DNA from: Fimenecus sp045531435
GTDB lineage: Bacteria; Bacillota; Clostridia; Oscillospirales; Acutalibacteraceae
DNA length: 37,373 nt
Reading direction: 5' to 3'
Assembly: GCA_045531435.1 (NCBI GenBank)
Contig: JAZSDZ010000126.1
Coordinates: 1-37,373 of the forward strand
The notes beneath the pieces are model-generated. The model was not told the origin of the DNA and searched no databases. It saw only the letters and a list, made by a program, of their open reading frames with translations. Both the position numbers and the translations under genes were made by a program. Below, piece by piece: positions 16,371 to 24,679 of this stretch. The stretch's first letter is position 1, and each line of letters starts with the position of its first letter.

Positions 16371-16507
16371 TCATTCTGAGTAATGAAATGACGACCGCGT
16401 AGTGGCAGTCTTCCATGCCTGCTTTTGTCATTCTGAGTAATGAAATGACGAAGAATCTCTGTTAGTTTTTGCTTTGGGAGAGATTCTTCGCTTCGCTCAG
16501 AATGACA
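16371..16507. repeat. Composite dispersed-type repeat: 24-bp direct repeat plus long hairpin
   Basis: The same 24 bases, beginning TCATTCTGAGTAATGAAATG, occur at 16371-16394 and 16428-16451. The second copy is the left arm of a large stem: TGTCATTCTGAG (16426-16437) matches CTCAGAATGACA (16496-16507), and GAAGAATCTCT (16450-16460) matches AGAGATTCTTC (16479-16489). No reading frame covers it. The organisation fits a small non-autonomous repeat with a degenerate or partial copy beside it. Confidence 0.75.
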
Positions 16508-16533
16508 TATGATATAGCTTGACAGATAAAATA

Positions 16534-16565
16534 AAGACGGGAAAAATCCCGTCTTACTTTTTTAT
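16534..16565. terminator. Bidirectional intrinsic terminator after the small membrane protein gene
   Basis: AAGACGGGA (16534-16542) pairs with TCCCGTCTT (16547-16555) around an AAAA loop, followed by ACTTTTTTATTT on the + strand. The reverse-strand flank is CTTTATTTTATC. It closes the long reverse-strand group of minD, mgsA, hisS and aspS. Confidence 0.85.
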
Positions 16566-16567
16566 TT

Positions 16568-16816
16568 TCAGTTTTCTTTATCTTTTCCGTATTTTTTATT
16601 GCGCTTTTCAACGCGTTTTTCACGGATTCGTTCAAATGCGATTTCCATTACAATAAATGCAGGAATAATGAGAATTGCGAAGAAAACACGGATTGGAGTT
16701 ACTGTTAATTCGTTGGAGTATTTAACTGAATTTTCAGCAAATGCAGTAAGTGAGAAACCAAAGCAAAGACAGGCTGAAGTCAGTAAAATATTCAGTTGTC
16801 TTATACATTTTTTCAT
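16568..16816 (-). CDS. Small membrane protein of unknown function, 82 aa
   Basis: Short unrecognised protein. It has an N-terminal hydrophobic segment after MKKCIRQ that ends in SLTAFAEN, resembling a signal peptide with AFA cleavage. A short outer stretch and a membrane helix (about residues 42-60, VFFAILIIPAFIVMEIAF) follow. The tail is very basic (RIREKRVEKRNKKYGKDKEN) and would face the cytoplasm. The ribosome site GAGGAA overlaps the aspS stop codon three bases upstream of the start, so the gene is translationally coupled to aspS. The regular hydrophobic/basic design and tight coupling argue that it is real. Confidence 0.7.
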   Translation of the reverse strand: MKKCIRQLNILLTSACLCFGFSLTAFAENSVKYSNELTVTPIRVFFAILIIPAFIVMEIAFERIREKRVEKRNKKYGKDKEN

Positions 16817-16819
16817 TTC

Positions 16820-18604
16820 TTATTCCTCAATTTTCTTAACTGCGATTCCTAATTCGTCAAGCTGAAGTGTATCAACAGGAGAAGGACATTCTGTCATTGG
16901 TTCACTTGCATTCTGAAGTTTAGGGAATGCGATAACATCACGAAGTGAGTCAGCACCAATCATCTGCATTACAAGTCTGTCAAGACCGATACCCATACCA
17001 CCATGTGGAGGAGGTCCGAAACGGAAAGCATCTGTAAGGAAGCCAAATTTTTCATAAGCTTCTTCGTCAGAAAGACCAAGGAGAGTGAACATTCTCTTCT
17101 GGAGTACAGGGTCAGTAATACGGATTGAACCCGATGACAATTCAACACCATTGAGTACAAGGTCGTAAGCCTTTGCACGAACCTGTGCCTTATCTGTTTC
17201 AAGATATTCTAAACATTCATCCATAGGAGATGTGAACGGATGGTGCATAGCCACAAAAGTCTGTGCGTCCTCGTCCCACTCGAAGAATGGGAATTCAGTA
17301 ATCCAGAGAAGGTTGAACTTGTCTGTTGGGATAATGTCGAGCTTCTTTGCAACTTCCTGACGGAGTGCGCCAAGAACTGAAAGAACGCTGTTTTTCTTTG
17401 TGTCGGCAACGATAAGTACAACGTCACCTGTTTCTGCACCTGCTCTCTCCAGGAGTGCAGTCATTTCGTCTTCTGTAAGGAATTTTGCAAATGAAGAAGC
17501 AAGTCCATCAGGCATAAGACGAGCAAATGCAAGTCCCTTAGCTCCGATACCACGAACAAATTCTGTAAGCTTGTCAATTTCTTTTCTTGTAAGAGTATTG
17601 ACTGCATTTTTAGCTGTAATACAGTAAACGGCACCACCTGCTTCGAGAGCAGATGTGAATACACCAAAGCCACAACCCTTCACAACATCACCTAAATCGC
17701 AAAGCTCCATTTCGTAACGAGTGTCAGGTTTGTCAGAGCCGTAACGCTCCATAGCATCTTTGTAAGTAAGTCTTGGAAGTGGTAACTGAATGTCAACACC
17801 CATAGCTTCCTTGAATACTCGCTGAATGTAGCCTTCACCCATATTCATAACATCGTCAACATCTACAAATGACATTTCAAGGTCAATCTGTGTGAATTCA
17901 GGTTGACGGTCAGCACGCAAATCTTCGTCACGGAAGCAACGGGCAATCTGCATATATCTGTCAAAACCTGCTACCATTGAAAGCTGTTTGTAAAGCTGTG
18001 GTGACTGTGGAAGTGCATAAAAACTACCGTTGTGAATTCTTGATGGAACAAGGAAGTCACGAGCACCTTCAGGAGTTGAACGGATAAGCATTGGAGTTTC
18101 AATTTCAATAAATCCGTTTTCATCAAAATAGTCACGGGTAATCTTTGTAATCTTGTGACGAAGAAGAATATTTTTCTGTAAGTCAGGACGACGAAGGTCA
18201 AGATAACGATATTTAAGACGAGTTACCTCTGATGTCTGACAATTTTCTATGATTTCAAAAGGTGGTGTTTCGCTGACACCGAGAACTCTTAAATCCTTAA
18301 CCTCGATTTCAATATCACCTGTAGGGATGTCCTTGTTCTTTGAAGAACGCTCACGGACAACACCCTTTGCCATAAGTACATATTCACTTCTTACTGTGAA
18401 AGCCTTCTCAAAAACTTCCTTGTCTGTGTTATCGTCAAAAGCCAACTGTACAATGCCTGTTCTGTCGCGAAGGTCGATAAAAATCAATGCACCAAGGTCA
18501 CGACGACGCTGTACCCAACCTGAAACAGTAACCTCTTTGCCAACAAAATCAGCATTAAGAGTGCCACAGTAATCAGTTCTTTTTAATCCGTTCATTGTAT
18601 CCAT
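16820..18604 (-). CDS. aspS: Aspartate--tRNA ligase (bacterial type)
   Basis: Class II synthetase of 594 residues, the usual length for bacterial AspRS with the GAD insertion. An N-terminal OB-fold anticodon-binding domain (VSGWVQRRRDLGALIFIDLRDRTGIVQLAF) is followed by motif 1 (FIEIETPMLIRSTPEGARDFLVPS), motif 2 (RCFRDEDLRADRQPEFTQID) and motif 3 (HGGMGIGLDRLVMQMIG). The GAD domain lies between motifs 2 and 3. The start codon overlaps the last base of the hisS stop (TAATG), a common hisS-aspS arrangement in Firmicutes. Whether it is strictly tRNA-Asp specific or also charges tRNA-Asn cannot be decided here. Confidence 0.97.
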   Translation of the reverse strand: MDTMNGLKRTDYCGTLNADFVGKEVTVSGWVQRRRDLGALIFIDLRDRTGIVQLAFDDNTDKEVFEKAFTVRSEYVLMAKGVVRERSSKNKDIPTGDIEIEVKDLRVLGVSETPPFEIIENCQTSEVTRLKYRYLDLRRPDLQKNILLRHKITKITRDYFDENGFIEIETPMLIRSTPEGARDFLVPSRIHNGSFYALPQSPQLYKQLSMVAGFDRYMQIARCFRDEDLRADRQPEFTQIDLEMSFVDVDDVMNMGEGYIQRVFKEAMGVDIQLPLPRLTYKDAMERYGSDKPDTRYEMELCDLGDVVKGCGFGVFTSALEAGGAVYCITAKNAVNTLTRKEIDKLTEFVRGIGAKGLAFARLMPDGLASSFAKFLTEDEMTALLERAGAETGDVVLIVADTKKNSVLSVLGALRQEVAKKLDIIPTDKFNLLWITEFPFFEWDEDAQTFVAMHHPFTSPMDECLEYLETDKAQVRAKAYDLVLNGVELSSGSIRITDPVLQKRMFTLLGLSDEEAYEKFGFLTDAFRFGPPPHGGMGIGLDRLVMQMIGADSLRDVIAFPKLQNASEPMTECPSPVDTLQLDELGIAVKKIEE

Positions 18605-19947
18605 TAGTTTGTGCCTCCCATAAGACTTGCTAAATCAATTCCTTCCATACCGAGGGATTCGAATCCTGACATAGCATCTTTTATAACTACTGACTGGAAA
18701 TTGTCAACGAATTCATCAAGTGTCATTTCTGTTTCGTTGCCTGTTTCCATATTTTTTATTTTAATATTGCCTGTTTCAAGCTCACTGTCACCTAAAACGA
18801 GTGTATATAATGCGCCGATTTTGTTAGCGTACTTCATCTGTGGTTTTAAGCCACGACCTACTGTATCAAACTGAACACACATACCTTCATTACGAAGCTC
18901 AGTTGCGATTTCAGCAGCTTTGATGTTTGCATTTTCACCCATACTAACAATGTAAAGGTCGCATTTCTTTGGTTCAGGGAATGGAGTTTTCTGTGCTTCC
19001 ATTAAAAGTAAAAGTCTTTCAAGTCCTAAACCAAATCCGCAAGCAGGAAGGGGATTGCCACCCATTTCTGCAATAAGACCATCGTAACGGCCACCGCCAC
19101 AAACGGTACCCTGAGCGCCGATTTCTTTTGATACAAATTCAAAAACTGTTCTTGTGTAATAGTCAAGACCGCGGACAATCTGTGGGTTAACTGTATATTC
19201 GATGTTCATAGCATCAAGATATTTCTTAACGCTTTCAAAATGGTTTTTACAATCATCACAAAGGAATTCAATAACAGTAGGGGCTTTTTCTGCAATACCA
19301 CTACAAACAGGACTCTTACAGTCAAGAATTCTCATTGGATTTCGGTCAAGACGACCAAGGCAGGTTTCACAAAGTTCACCTTTGTACTGGTCAAAATACT
19401 CTTTGAGTGCCTTATGATAATGCTTTCTGCATTCAGGACAACCGATTGAGTTGATTTCAAGAGCAAGATTGTTTATTCCAAGGTAATTGAACACTTCGTT
19501 TGCAAGTGAAATAACCTCTGCATCAGCACTCGGAGCTCCTGCGCCAAAGCATTCAACACCAAATTGGTGGAATTCACGAAGACGACCTGCCTGAGGTTTT
19601 TCATATCTGTAACAAGATGTGAGATAATAAATTTTCTGTGGAAGTCCTTCGTTGAAAAGACCATGTTCAAGAAATGCTCTTACGGCACCTGCTGTACCTT
19701 CAGGACGAAGTGTGATTGAACGACCACCTTTATCCTCAAAAGTGTACATTTCCTTCTGAACAACGTCAGTAGTTTCACCAACACCACGCTGAAAAAGCTC
19801 TGTATGTTCAAAAACAGGAGTTCTCATTTCGTGAAAACCGAAGTTTTCAGCAGTTTCTCTTACTGCAGATTCTACATATTGAATTTTGTAACTTTCTTTA
19901 GGGAGAGTATCCTGAGTTCCCTTAATTGCATTAGTAATTAAAGCCAT
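18604..19947 (-). CDS. hisS: Histidine--tRNA ligase
   Basis: Class II synthetase of 447 residues that charges tRNA-His. Motif 1 region MRTPVFEHTELFQRGVGETTDVVQKEMYTFED, motif 2 YRYEKPQAGRLREFHQFGVECFG, the histidine-binding block GGGRYDGLIAEMGG, motif 3 CGFGLGLERLLLLME and a C-terminal anticodon-binding domain are all present. The final approximately 30 residues (SGFESLGMEGIDLASLMGGTN) extend a little beyond common HisRS ends. It is coupled to aspS by a 1-base overlap and preceded by mgsA at 66 bases. The gap holds a hairpin but no clear T-box leader. Confidence 0.97.
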   Translation of the reverse strand: MALITNAIKGTQDTLPKESYKIQYVESAVRETAENFGFHEMRTPVFEHTELFQRGVGETTDVVQKEMYTFEDKGGRSITLRPEGTAGAVRAFLEHGLFNEGLPQKIYYLTSCYRYEKPQAGRLREFHQFGVECFGAGAPSADAEVISLANEVFNYLGINNLALEINSIGCPECRKHYHKALKEYFDQYKGELCETCLGRLDRNPMRILDCKSPVCSGIAEKAPTVIEFLCDDCKNHFESVKKYLDAMNIEYTVNPQIVRGLDYYTRTVFEFVSKEIGAQGTVCGGGRYDGLIAEMGGNPLPACGFGLGLERLLLLMEAQKTPFPEPKKCDLYIVSMGENANIKAAEIATELRNEGMCVQFDTVGRGLKPQMKYANKIGALYTLVLGDSELETGNIKIKNMETGNETEMTLDEFVDNFQSVVIKDAMSGFESLGMEGIDLASLMGGTN

Positions 19948-19973
19948 AAAAAATCTTCCTTATATATTATGTG

Positions 19974-19997
19974 TGCCTCACCTGTGAAAGTGAGGCA
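19974..19997 (-). terminator. Hairpin between mgsA and hisS (weak terminator or attenuator-like)
   Basis: TGCCTCAC (19974-19981) pairs with GTGAGGCA (19990-19997), with an 8-base loop. On the reverse strand the downstream sequence is only moderately T-rich (ACATAATATATAAGG), so read-through into hisS is likely. Confidence 0.5.
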
Positions 19998-20013
19998 TCA
20001 AAAGTTTATATAG

Positions 20014-20415
20014 TTATTTTGGATTGACAATGTCACGCCAATCAAGGTCGCCACGTTCAAGAGCGTGGATAAGAGCCTCAGCAGTTGCAATATTTGTAGC
20101 AACGGGAACATTATGAACATCACAAAGACGAAGTAATGTAGAGTCCTTTGGCTCGTGAGGTTTAGGATTAAGCGGGTCACGGAAAATAAGGAGCAGGTCA
20201 ATTTCGTTACAAGCAATTCTTGAACTGATTTGCTGGTCGCCACCCTGAGAGCCACTTAAGAACTGTGTGATTTTAAGTCCTGTTGCCTCAGCTACCATTT
20301 TACCTGTTGTTCCTGTCGCACAAAGATTATGATGAGAAAGAATGCCACAATAAGCAATACAGAATTGTGTCATAAGTTCTTTTTTTGAGTCGTGTGCTAT
20401 AAGTGCTATGTTCAT
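20014..20415 (-). CDS. mgsA: Methylglyoxal synthase
   Basis: Converts dihydroxyacetone phosphate to methylglyoxal and phosphate, a bypass that relieves phosphosugar stress. At 133 residues it has the normal family length. Motifs are MNIALIAHDSKK at the start, the phosphate-binding ATGTTGKMV, SGSQGGDQQISSRIA with the catalytic aspartate of GGDQQ, DPLNPKPHEPD-like (here PHEPKDSTLLRLCDVHNVPVATN) and a terminal histidine. It sits between minD-like and hisS genes on the reverse strand. This is unrelated in function, though its proximity to sugar genes in the window is only general. Confidence 0.96.
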   Translation of the reverse strand: MNIALIAHDSKKELMTQFCIAYCGILSHHNLCATGTTGKMVAEATGLKITQFLSGSQGGDQQISSRIACNEIDLLLIFRDPLNPKPHEPKDSTLLRLCDVHNVPVATNIATAEALIHALERGDLDWRDIVNPK

Positions 20416-20465
20416 ACTTAACCCTTTCTTTCATAAATTTTCCCATTTTTCATATATACTCAATT

Positions 20466-20494
20466 ATAATAACAAAAAAAGTTGTAATTTTCAA
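20466..20494 (-). promoter_or_regulatory. Sigma-A promoter of mgsA
   Basis: On the reverse strand, TTGAAA (20489-20494), 17 bases, then TATTAT (20466-20471), in the 86-base gap after the minD-like gene. It suggests that mgsA-hisS-aspS can be transcribed independently. Confidence 0.55.
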
Positions 20495-20501
20495 TATTTT
20501 T

Positions 20502-21233
20502 TTACAAATTAAGTGGGATTTCTTTTCCCATAATTCTACCTGCAATATTGCTGAATGAAATTTTGACTTTGCTGCGTTGTGAAATCTCTTTTTCAAAGAC
20601 AGACACATGGGTTATGCGTTTGTCCTCGTGGACAATTCCGAGCAATTTAAGGTATGTAATATCCATAACTTCGTCTATGTTTAAAAGCCTTCCTGATTTT
20701 ACAGCTCGTCCATCCATACGATTAATCACAAGGTACATATTTTCATCCTTGATTCCTGCTTCAGAAAGTTTTGTTCCTGCGATACAGGCACTTCTTGCAC
20801 TTATATTGTCGGGAGTTGCAATCAAAACACAGAAATCTGCGCATTTTGCATAAATCAATGGTAATTCGCCAACACCTGCAGGACAGTCAATGAAAATGTA
20901 GTCATATTTATCCTTGTACTGTGACAAAAGCTCATTAAAGGAGTCAATGGTCAAGTCCTCGCCAAGTGTTAATGGTGCAGGTAAAAGCTGAAGGTTATCG
21001 TCATAAAAAAGTCTTGCTTTTTCGCTGTCGCAACGACCTTCCAAAACATCAGACCAATCGTAAACTACCATTGAGTCAACACCAAGAAGCAAATCAAGAC
21101 TGCGAAGAGTTATGTCACCATCTACAAGAAGAACTTTTTTGCCCTCACTTGAAAGTGCAAGAGCCACATTTGCGCAGAAGGTTGATTTCCCCACGCCACC
21201 TTTTCCTGATAATACGGTATATACCATTGCCAT
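20502..21233 (-). CDS. MinD/ParA-family ATPase, septum-site-determining type
   Basis: Deviant Walker P-loop ATPase of 243 residues. The ATG at 21233 is chosen because GAGGTGAT lies just before it; a TTG six codons upstream overlaps that site. The P-loop GKGGVGKST is at residues 10-18, followed by VLLVDGDITLRSLDLLLG (DxD switch) and DYIFIDCPAGVGELPLIYAKCADFCVLIATPD, which is clear MinD pattern. MinD recruits MinC to block misplaced division septa. The usual C-terminal amphipathic membrane anchor is not obvious (the end reads RIMGKEIPLNL), and no minC or minE is nearby, so it could be an orphan MinD-like protein with another partner. It is divergent from spoIIE. Confidence 0.82.
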   Translation of the reverse strand: MAMVYTVLSGKGGVGKSTFCANVALALSSEGKKVLLVDGDITLRSLDLLLGVDSMVVYDWSDVLEGRCDSEKARLFYDDNLQLLPAPLTLGEDLTIDSFNELLSQYKDKYDYIFIDCPAGVGELPLIYAKCADFCVLIATPDNISARSACIAGTKLSEAGIKDENMYLVINRMDGRAVKSGRLLNIDEVMDITYLKLLGIVHEDKRITHVSVFEKEISQRSKVKISFSNIAGRIMGKEIPLNL

Positions 21234-21270
21234 AATATCACCTCGGACCAATAATTGATGTATTGTTGAT

Positions 21271-21279
21271 ATTTTAACA
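21271..21279 (-). promoter_or_regulatory. Extended -10 promoter of the MinD-like gene
   Basis: The reverse strand reads TG-T-TAAAAT, an extended -10, about 35 bases before the chosen start. No convincing -35 box was found. Confidence 0.4.
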
Positions 21280-21388
21280 TAAAGTTGTTGTTTTTTAAAG
21301 GTGATTTTTCAAATTTCTCAATATATTACACATTGTTCTTTTTTTCTTTTTTATGTGGGTGAAAGCCTATGTTTTTTCAGACACAATA

Positions 21389-21420
21389 TGTCAAATTTTT
21401 ATTGTGGACAAGCATATAAT
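21389..21420 (+). promoter_or_regulatory. Candidate Spo0A-activated promoter of spoIIE
   Basis: TGTCAAA at 21389-21395 differs by one base from the Spo0A box TGTCGAA. It lies 19 bases before TATAAT (21415-21420), 25 bases upstream of the chosen start. In Bacillus subtilis spoIIE is read by sigma-A RNA polymerase with Spo0A~P at a promoter with unusual spacing, so the arrangement is plausible. Confidence 0.45.
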
Positions 21421-21445
21421 CAAAAGAAAAAGGCAGGTGAGAAAA

Positions 21446-23758
21446 ATGACAAATCACGAATTCGGCACAGAGTATGATAATGACAGAGTGCAGTTGTCGG
21501 AGTTGGGAAAATCGGCAATTGTACAAACTTTATGCTTCTCACTTGCTTTCCTGACATCATCTGCATCGTCACAGCAATACTTTTCTCCCTTGGGGATAGC
21601 ATTTGCCTGTGGTATTCACAGAAAAAACACGCTTTTCACCTGCTTTGGAGCTATGGCAGGTTACATAATTGCGAATGATTATGTCAATGCTTTCCGATAT
21701 GTTATGGCATTGATTTTAGTTTATATCTTAAGAGTTTATATAAACACATTTCCGAAGCTTAAAAGAAAAAATTCCGTTTCTTCATTTATTTCTCTTTTTG
21801 CAACAATATCTACGGGGATAGTGGTGACGATTACAGAACCCTTTGGTGAAGAAATTGTTTTTCTCAGAGTTGCAGAGGCCATAATTTCCTTTGGTGGTGC
21901 ATACTTCTTTTCCGTAGGTGCTCGTGCCTGGGAGAAATTACAGAATGAAGAAAGAATAACATCTAAAGAGCTTGTATCACTTGTAGTATCGTTACTTGCT
22001 CTGATTTTATGCACATCAAGATTTTCGATTATGAATATTTCCTTTTCGGGAATAGCCTGTTCATACATTGTAATGATATCATCATACCTGTTTAAAGAAA
22101 TGGGCGGAGCAGTAATCGGCACAGGTGCTTCTTTGGGCTTTACGATGACGGGTAACAGTTTGCCTATAGTTTTCTGCTATGCAGGGGCAGGTCTTTTTTC
22201 AGGACTTTTTTCCTATTCGGGCAGAGTGCTTTGTGCCTGTGCATACATTTTTTGCTATGGTGCACTGTATATCTTTTTAGGTGATGATATAAAAAATATC
22301 GGACCACTCATTGAAACTGCATTAGCGTCTGTGATTTTCGTTGCTACACCACAAAAATTACTCTTTCAGTTAAAGCTTAAACTGTCTTATATGTCATATT
22401 CGGGTGACGGAAAAGAGTTTCGCAATATGATTATTTCAAGGCTTAAATCTGCGAAGGATGCAGTAGGTGATATGTCTGAAACTGTGGTAAGAGTATCGGA
22501 TGTGCTTCGTGAAAGGTCAATGCCCGACACAACTGCTGTGTATCTTCGCGTAAGGGACAATGTTTGCGAAAAATGCGCAAGTTATAATAAGTGCTGGAGA
22601 AACACTCTTTCTGCCACTCTCGGTGAATTTGATGAAGTGCTTGAAGAAATACGAAAAACGGGAAGCGTGACACCATCCTGCACACCAATGTCATTACAAA
22701 GCAAATGCATAAGGATAATGTCCCTTTGTGACAGCTTTAACAAAAACTATGTTTTATACTCGGCACAGCTTGGTGCAGAAGGGAGAATCAACGAAATGCG
22801 AAAAATTACAACAGACCAATTCGATACAGTAGGTGAGATGCTTGACGATTTGCTTATGGAATTTGAAATGGGCATAAAACCACTTGGCAGTAAATCCGTA
22901 GCACTGAAAAACAGTCTTGAGGATATCGGTGTTGATGCGTTTGTGAATTGCTATGAAGATGAAAATATGAACATGGTAATTAATCTTAGTGTTGATAAGG
23001 GTTGTGTTGTACCTGTAAAAGAGATTACCGACTGTATAAAAATGTCTATGGAAAAAGACTTTCCACCACCTGCAATTATTATGGGTGAAAAGGAAAAAAT
23101 GTTTCTTTTCTGGGAAGAAACACCGTTGATGGCAGAGTGCGTTTATCATCAGATTTCAGATAATGAAAATAATATCTGTGGTGACTGCTTCGATTCGTTT
23201 TTTGACGGAAGAGGTAACTTTATTGCAATTTTAAGTGACGGAATGGGTACGGGAAAAAGGGCTGCCATTGACGGCACAATGGCATCGTCGCTTTTTTCAA
23301 GGCTTATAATTTCAGGCTTTTCATTCCCTTGTGCATTACGACTTGTAAACTCGGCAATGCTTGTGAAAAGTCACGAGGAGTCTTTGGCAACACTCGATAT
23401 TGTAAAGGTGAATCTGTATAACGGAAAGACTGTTATTTATAAGGCAGGAGCAACTGTTTCACTTCTTTACAGAAACGGAAAAGTAATGGAAATAAAAAAA
23501 TCTGCTATGCCTATAGGAATTTTAAGACAAGCAGAATTTGCAACCATAAACGGAGGACTTAAAAACAACGATGTTCTCATTATGATGTCTGACGGTGCAG
23601 TAGATAACAGTATTGAAGAAATAAAAAAATATGTGACTGACAATGGGTTTTCATATGATTTGCCCGAAAAACTCTGTGCTGTTGCAAAGGCAAAAAATAT
23701 CAGCCACAATGACGATATCACCGTGGCTGTAATAAGAATTAAATTAAATAATGAATAA
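21446..23758 (+). CDS. spoIIE: Stage II sporulation protein E (membrane PP2C-type phosphatase)
   Basis: Forespore-specific phosphatase that dephosphorylates SpoIIAA so that sigma-F becomes active, and that also localises to the polar septum. The start at 21446 (AGGTGAG upstream, 770 residues) is preferred. An in-frame ATG at 21353 would add 31 residues that cover the candidate promoter. Residues about 20-320 form multiple hydrophobic membrane segments. A middle regulatory/oligomerisation region with a Cys pair motif (ENVCEKCASYNKCW-like, here VCEKCASYNKCW) follows, and the PP2C domain starts near residue 560. Metal-binding motifs are SDGMGTGKRA near 598, MMSDGAVD near 714 and the end HNDDITVAVIRI. 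It is divergent from the minD-like gene. Its presence shows the organism has a sporulation programme. Confidence 0.95.
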   Translation: MTNHEFGTEYDNDRVQLSELGKSAIVQTLCFSLAFLTSSASSQQYFSPLGIAFACGIHRKNTLFTCFGAMAGYIIANDYVNAFRYVMALILVYILRVYINTFPKLKRKNSVSSFISLFATISTGIVVTITEPFGEEIVFLRVAEAIISFGGAYFFSVGARAWEKLQNEERITSKELVSLVVSLLALILCTSRFSIMNISFSGIACSYIVMISSYLFKEMGGAVIGTGASLGFTMTGNSLPIVFCYAGAGLFSGLFSYSGRVLCACAYIFCYGALYIFLGDDIKNIGPLIETALASVIFVATPQKLLFQLKLKLSYMSYSGDGKEFRNMIISRLKSAKDAVGDMSETVVRVSDVLRERSMPDTTAVYLRVRDNVCEKCASYNKCWRNTLSATLGEFDEVLEEIRKTGSVTPSCTPMSLQSKCIRIMSLCDSFNKNYVLYSAQLGAEGRINEMRKITTDQFDTVGEMLDDLLMEFEMGIKPLGSKSVALKNSLEDIGVDAFVNCYEDENMNMVINLSVDKGCVVPVKEITDCIKMSMEKDFPPPAIIMGEKEKMFLFWEETPLMAECVYHQISDNENNICGDCFDSFFDGRGNFIAILSDGMGTGKRAAIDGTMASSLFSRLIISGFSFPCALRLVNSAMLVKSHEESLATLDIVKVNLYNGKTVIYKAGATVSLLYRNGKVMEIKKSAMPIGILRQAEFATINGGLKNNDVLIMMSDGAVDNSIEEIKKYVTDNGFSYDLPEKLCAVAKAKNISHNDDITVAVIRIKLNNE

Positions 23759-23769
23759 AAATAATGTTG

Positions 23770-24633
23770 TTAATTCTTCCATAAATCATAAGGAAAAGCA
23801 TTAAACAAACCTTCCTGCAATTCCTTTAAATTCGGAATTGGTTCAGGTGGTGTTGAGTGAACAGCCTCTTCTACAGAATTTGCGGGCTGGACATAATCTC
23901 GGTTAGTTGCCCCATACCAGTCATAGAATTTAAAAACACCAACACGTTCATTTTTTACCCATATTGCAGGAACACCATAAGTTTCTGCAAGAATGATGCC
24001 GTGTAAAGATGTGCTGATTACAAGGTTTGAAGCTACAATTTCATCAATAAAGGATTTGTAATCAATAGTTTTAATGTTGATTTTATGAATATCCTGAGTG
24101 TTGTCTAATTCTATCGGGAAATCCCTATGCGCAACAAGAGAAATGTTGTATTTTTTTGTTATGTTTTCAGGTTGATAGATGTAAGGCATAAGAATAGCAC
24201 CGTCACCATAAACTTCGGGACATTTCTGACCTGCTTTTATAAGAACTTTTCTGGTCAGTGGGCCTCTTACTGCACGGATGTCCAGTTTTTTTATCTTTAA
24301 AAGTAACTTTAACTTGAATGATTTTTCAAGAATCAAACCACTACTCCACACAGTTGCATCCTGATATCCTTGTGATAAAACAGAACCGATACCTAACAGA
24401 TGTCTGGTTTCCGATACTTTTGCATCAAGAGGAATATTTTTTCTTTTAAGCATATACTCATACACAACTGTTGCAAGGTAATCACCTAAATTATCACCGA
24501 CTGTGCCGGGATATTTGAACCAATGCAAGTTCACCTGATTAGGCTCTGTTTTATGAGAATGATTGTTTAAAATCATTTCATCACGATGTACATATGCATA
24601 TATTTCGTGTTTTACTCGCGATAAGATAGACAT
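23770..24633 (-). CDS. Polysaccharide pyruvyl transferase family protein
   Basis: Predicted enzyme of 287 residues from the family that adds ketal-pyruvate to cell-surface polysaccharides, using phosphoenolpyruvate. The ATG at 24633 follows AAAGGTGATTATA; a GTG three codons upstream overlaps that site and is not chosen. Typical features are NLHWFKYPGTVGDNLGDYLATVVYEYML near the N-terminus, LGIGSVLSQGYQDATVWSSG, VRGPLTRKVLIKAGQKCPEVYGDGAILMP, and the C-terminal ISTSLHGIILAETYGVPAIWV with the conserved histidine. There are no other polysaccharide genes beside it, only an 11-base gap to the convergent spoIIE. It may modify a surface or spore-coat glycan, but the substrate is unknown. Confidence 0.85.
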   Translation of the reverse strand: MSILSRVKHEIYAYVHRDEMILNNHSHKTEPNQVNLHWFKYPGTVGDNLGDYLATVVYEYMLKRKNIPLDAKVSETRHLLGIGSVLSQGYQDATVWSSGLILEKSFKLKLLLKIKKLDIRAVRGPLTRKVLIKAGQKCPEVYGDGAILMPYIYQPENITKKYNISLVAHRDFPIELDNTQDIHKINIKTIDYKSFIDEIVASNLVISTSLHGIILAETYGVPAIWVKNERVGVFKFYDWYGATNRDYVQPANSVEEAVHSTPPEPIPNLKELQEGLFNAFPYDLWKN

Positions 24634-24679
24634 TATAATCACCTTTGTTTTTTTATTTGTAGTGGTTAATTGAAGAAAA

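Noticed and set aside
16371..16507. CRISPR array
   Set aside because: There are only two direct copies, with one 33-base spacing and a long inverted-repeat structure, no further units and no cas genes.
19948..20013. T-box leader upstream of hisS
   Set aside because: The gap is only 66 bases, with a single hairpin and no room for the T-box stems or a specifier loop.
21353..21445. A 31-residue N-terminal extension of SpoIIE
   Set aside because: It would cover a TATAAT box and the Spo0A-like site, has no ribosome site, and the ATG at 21446 is preceded by AGGTGAG.
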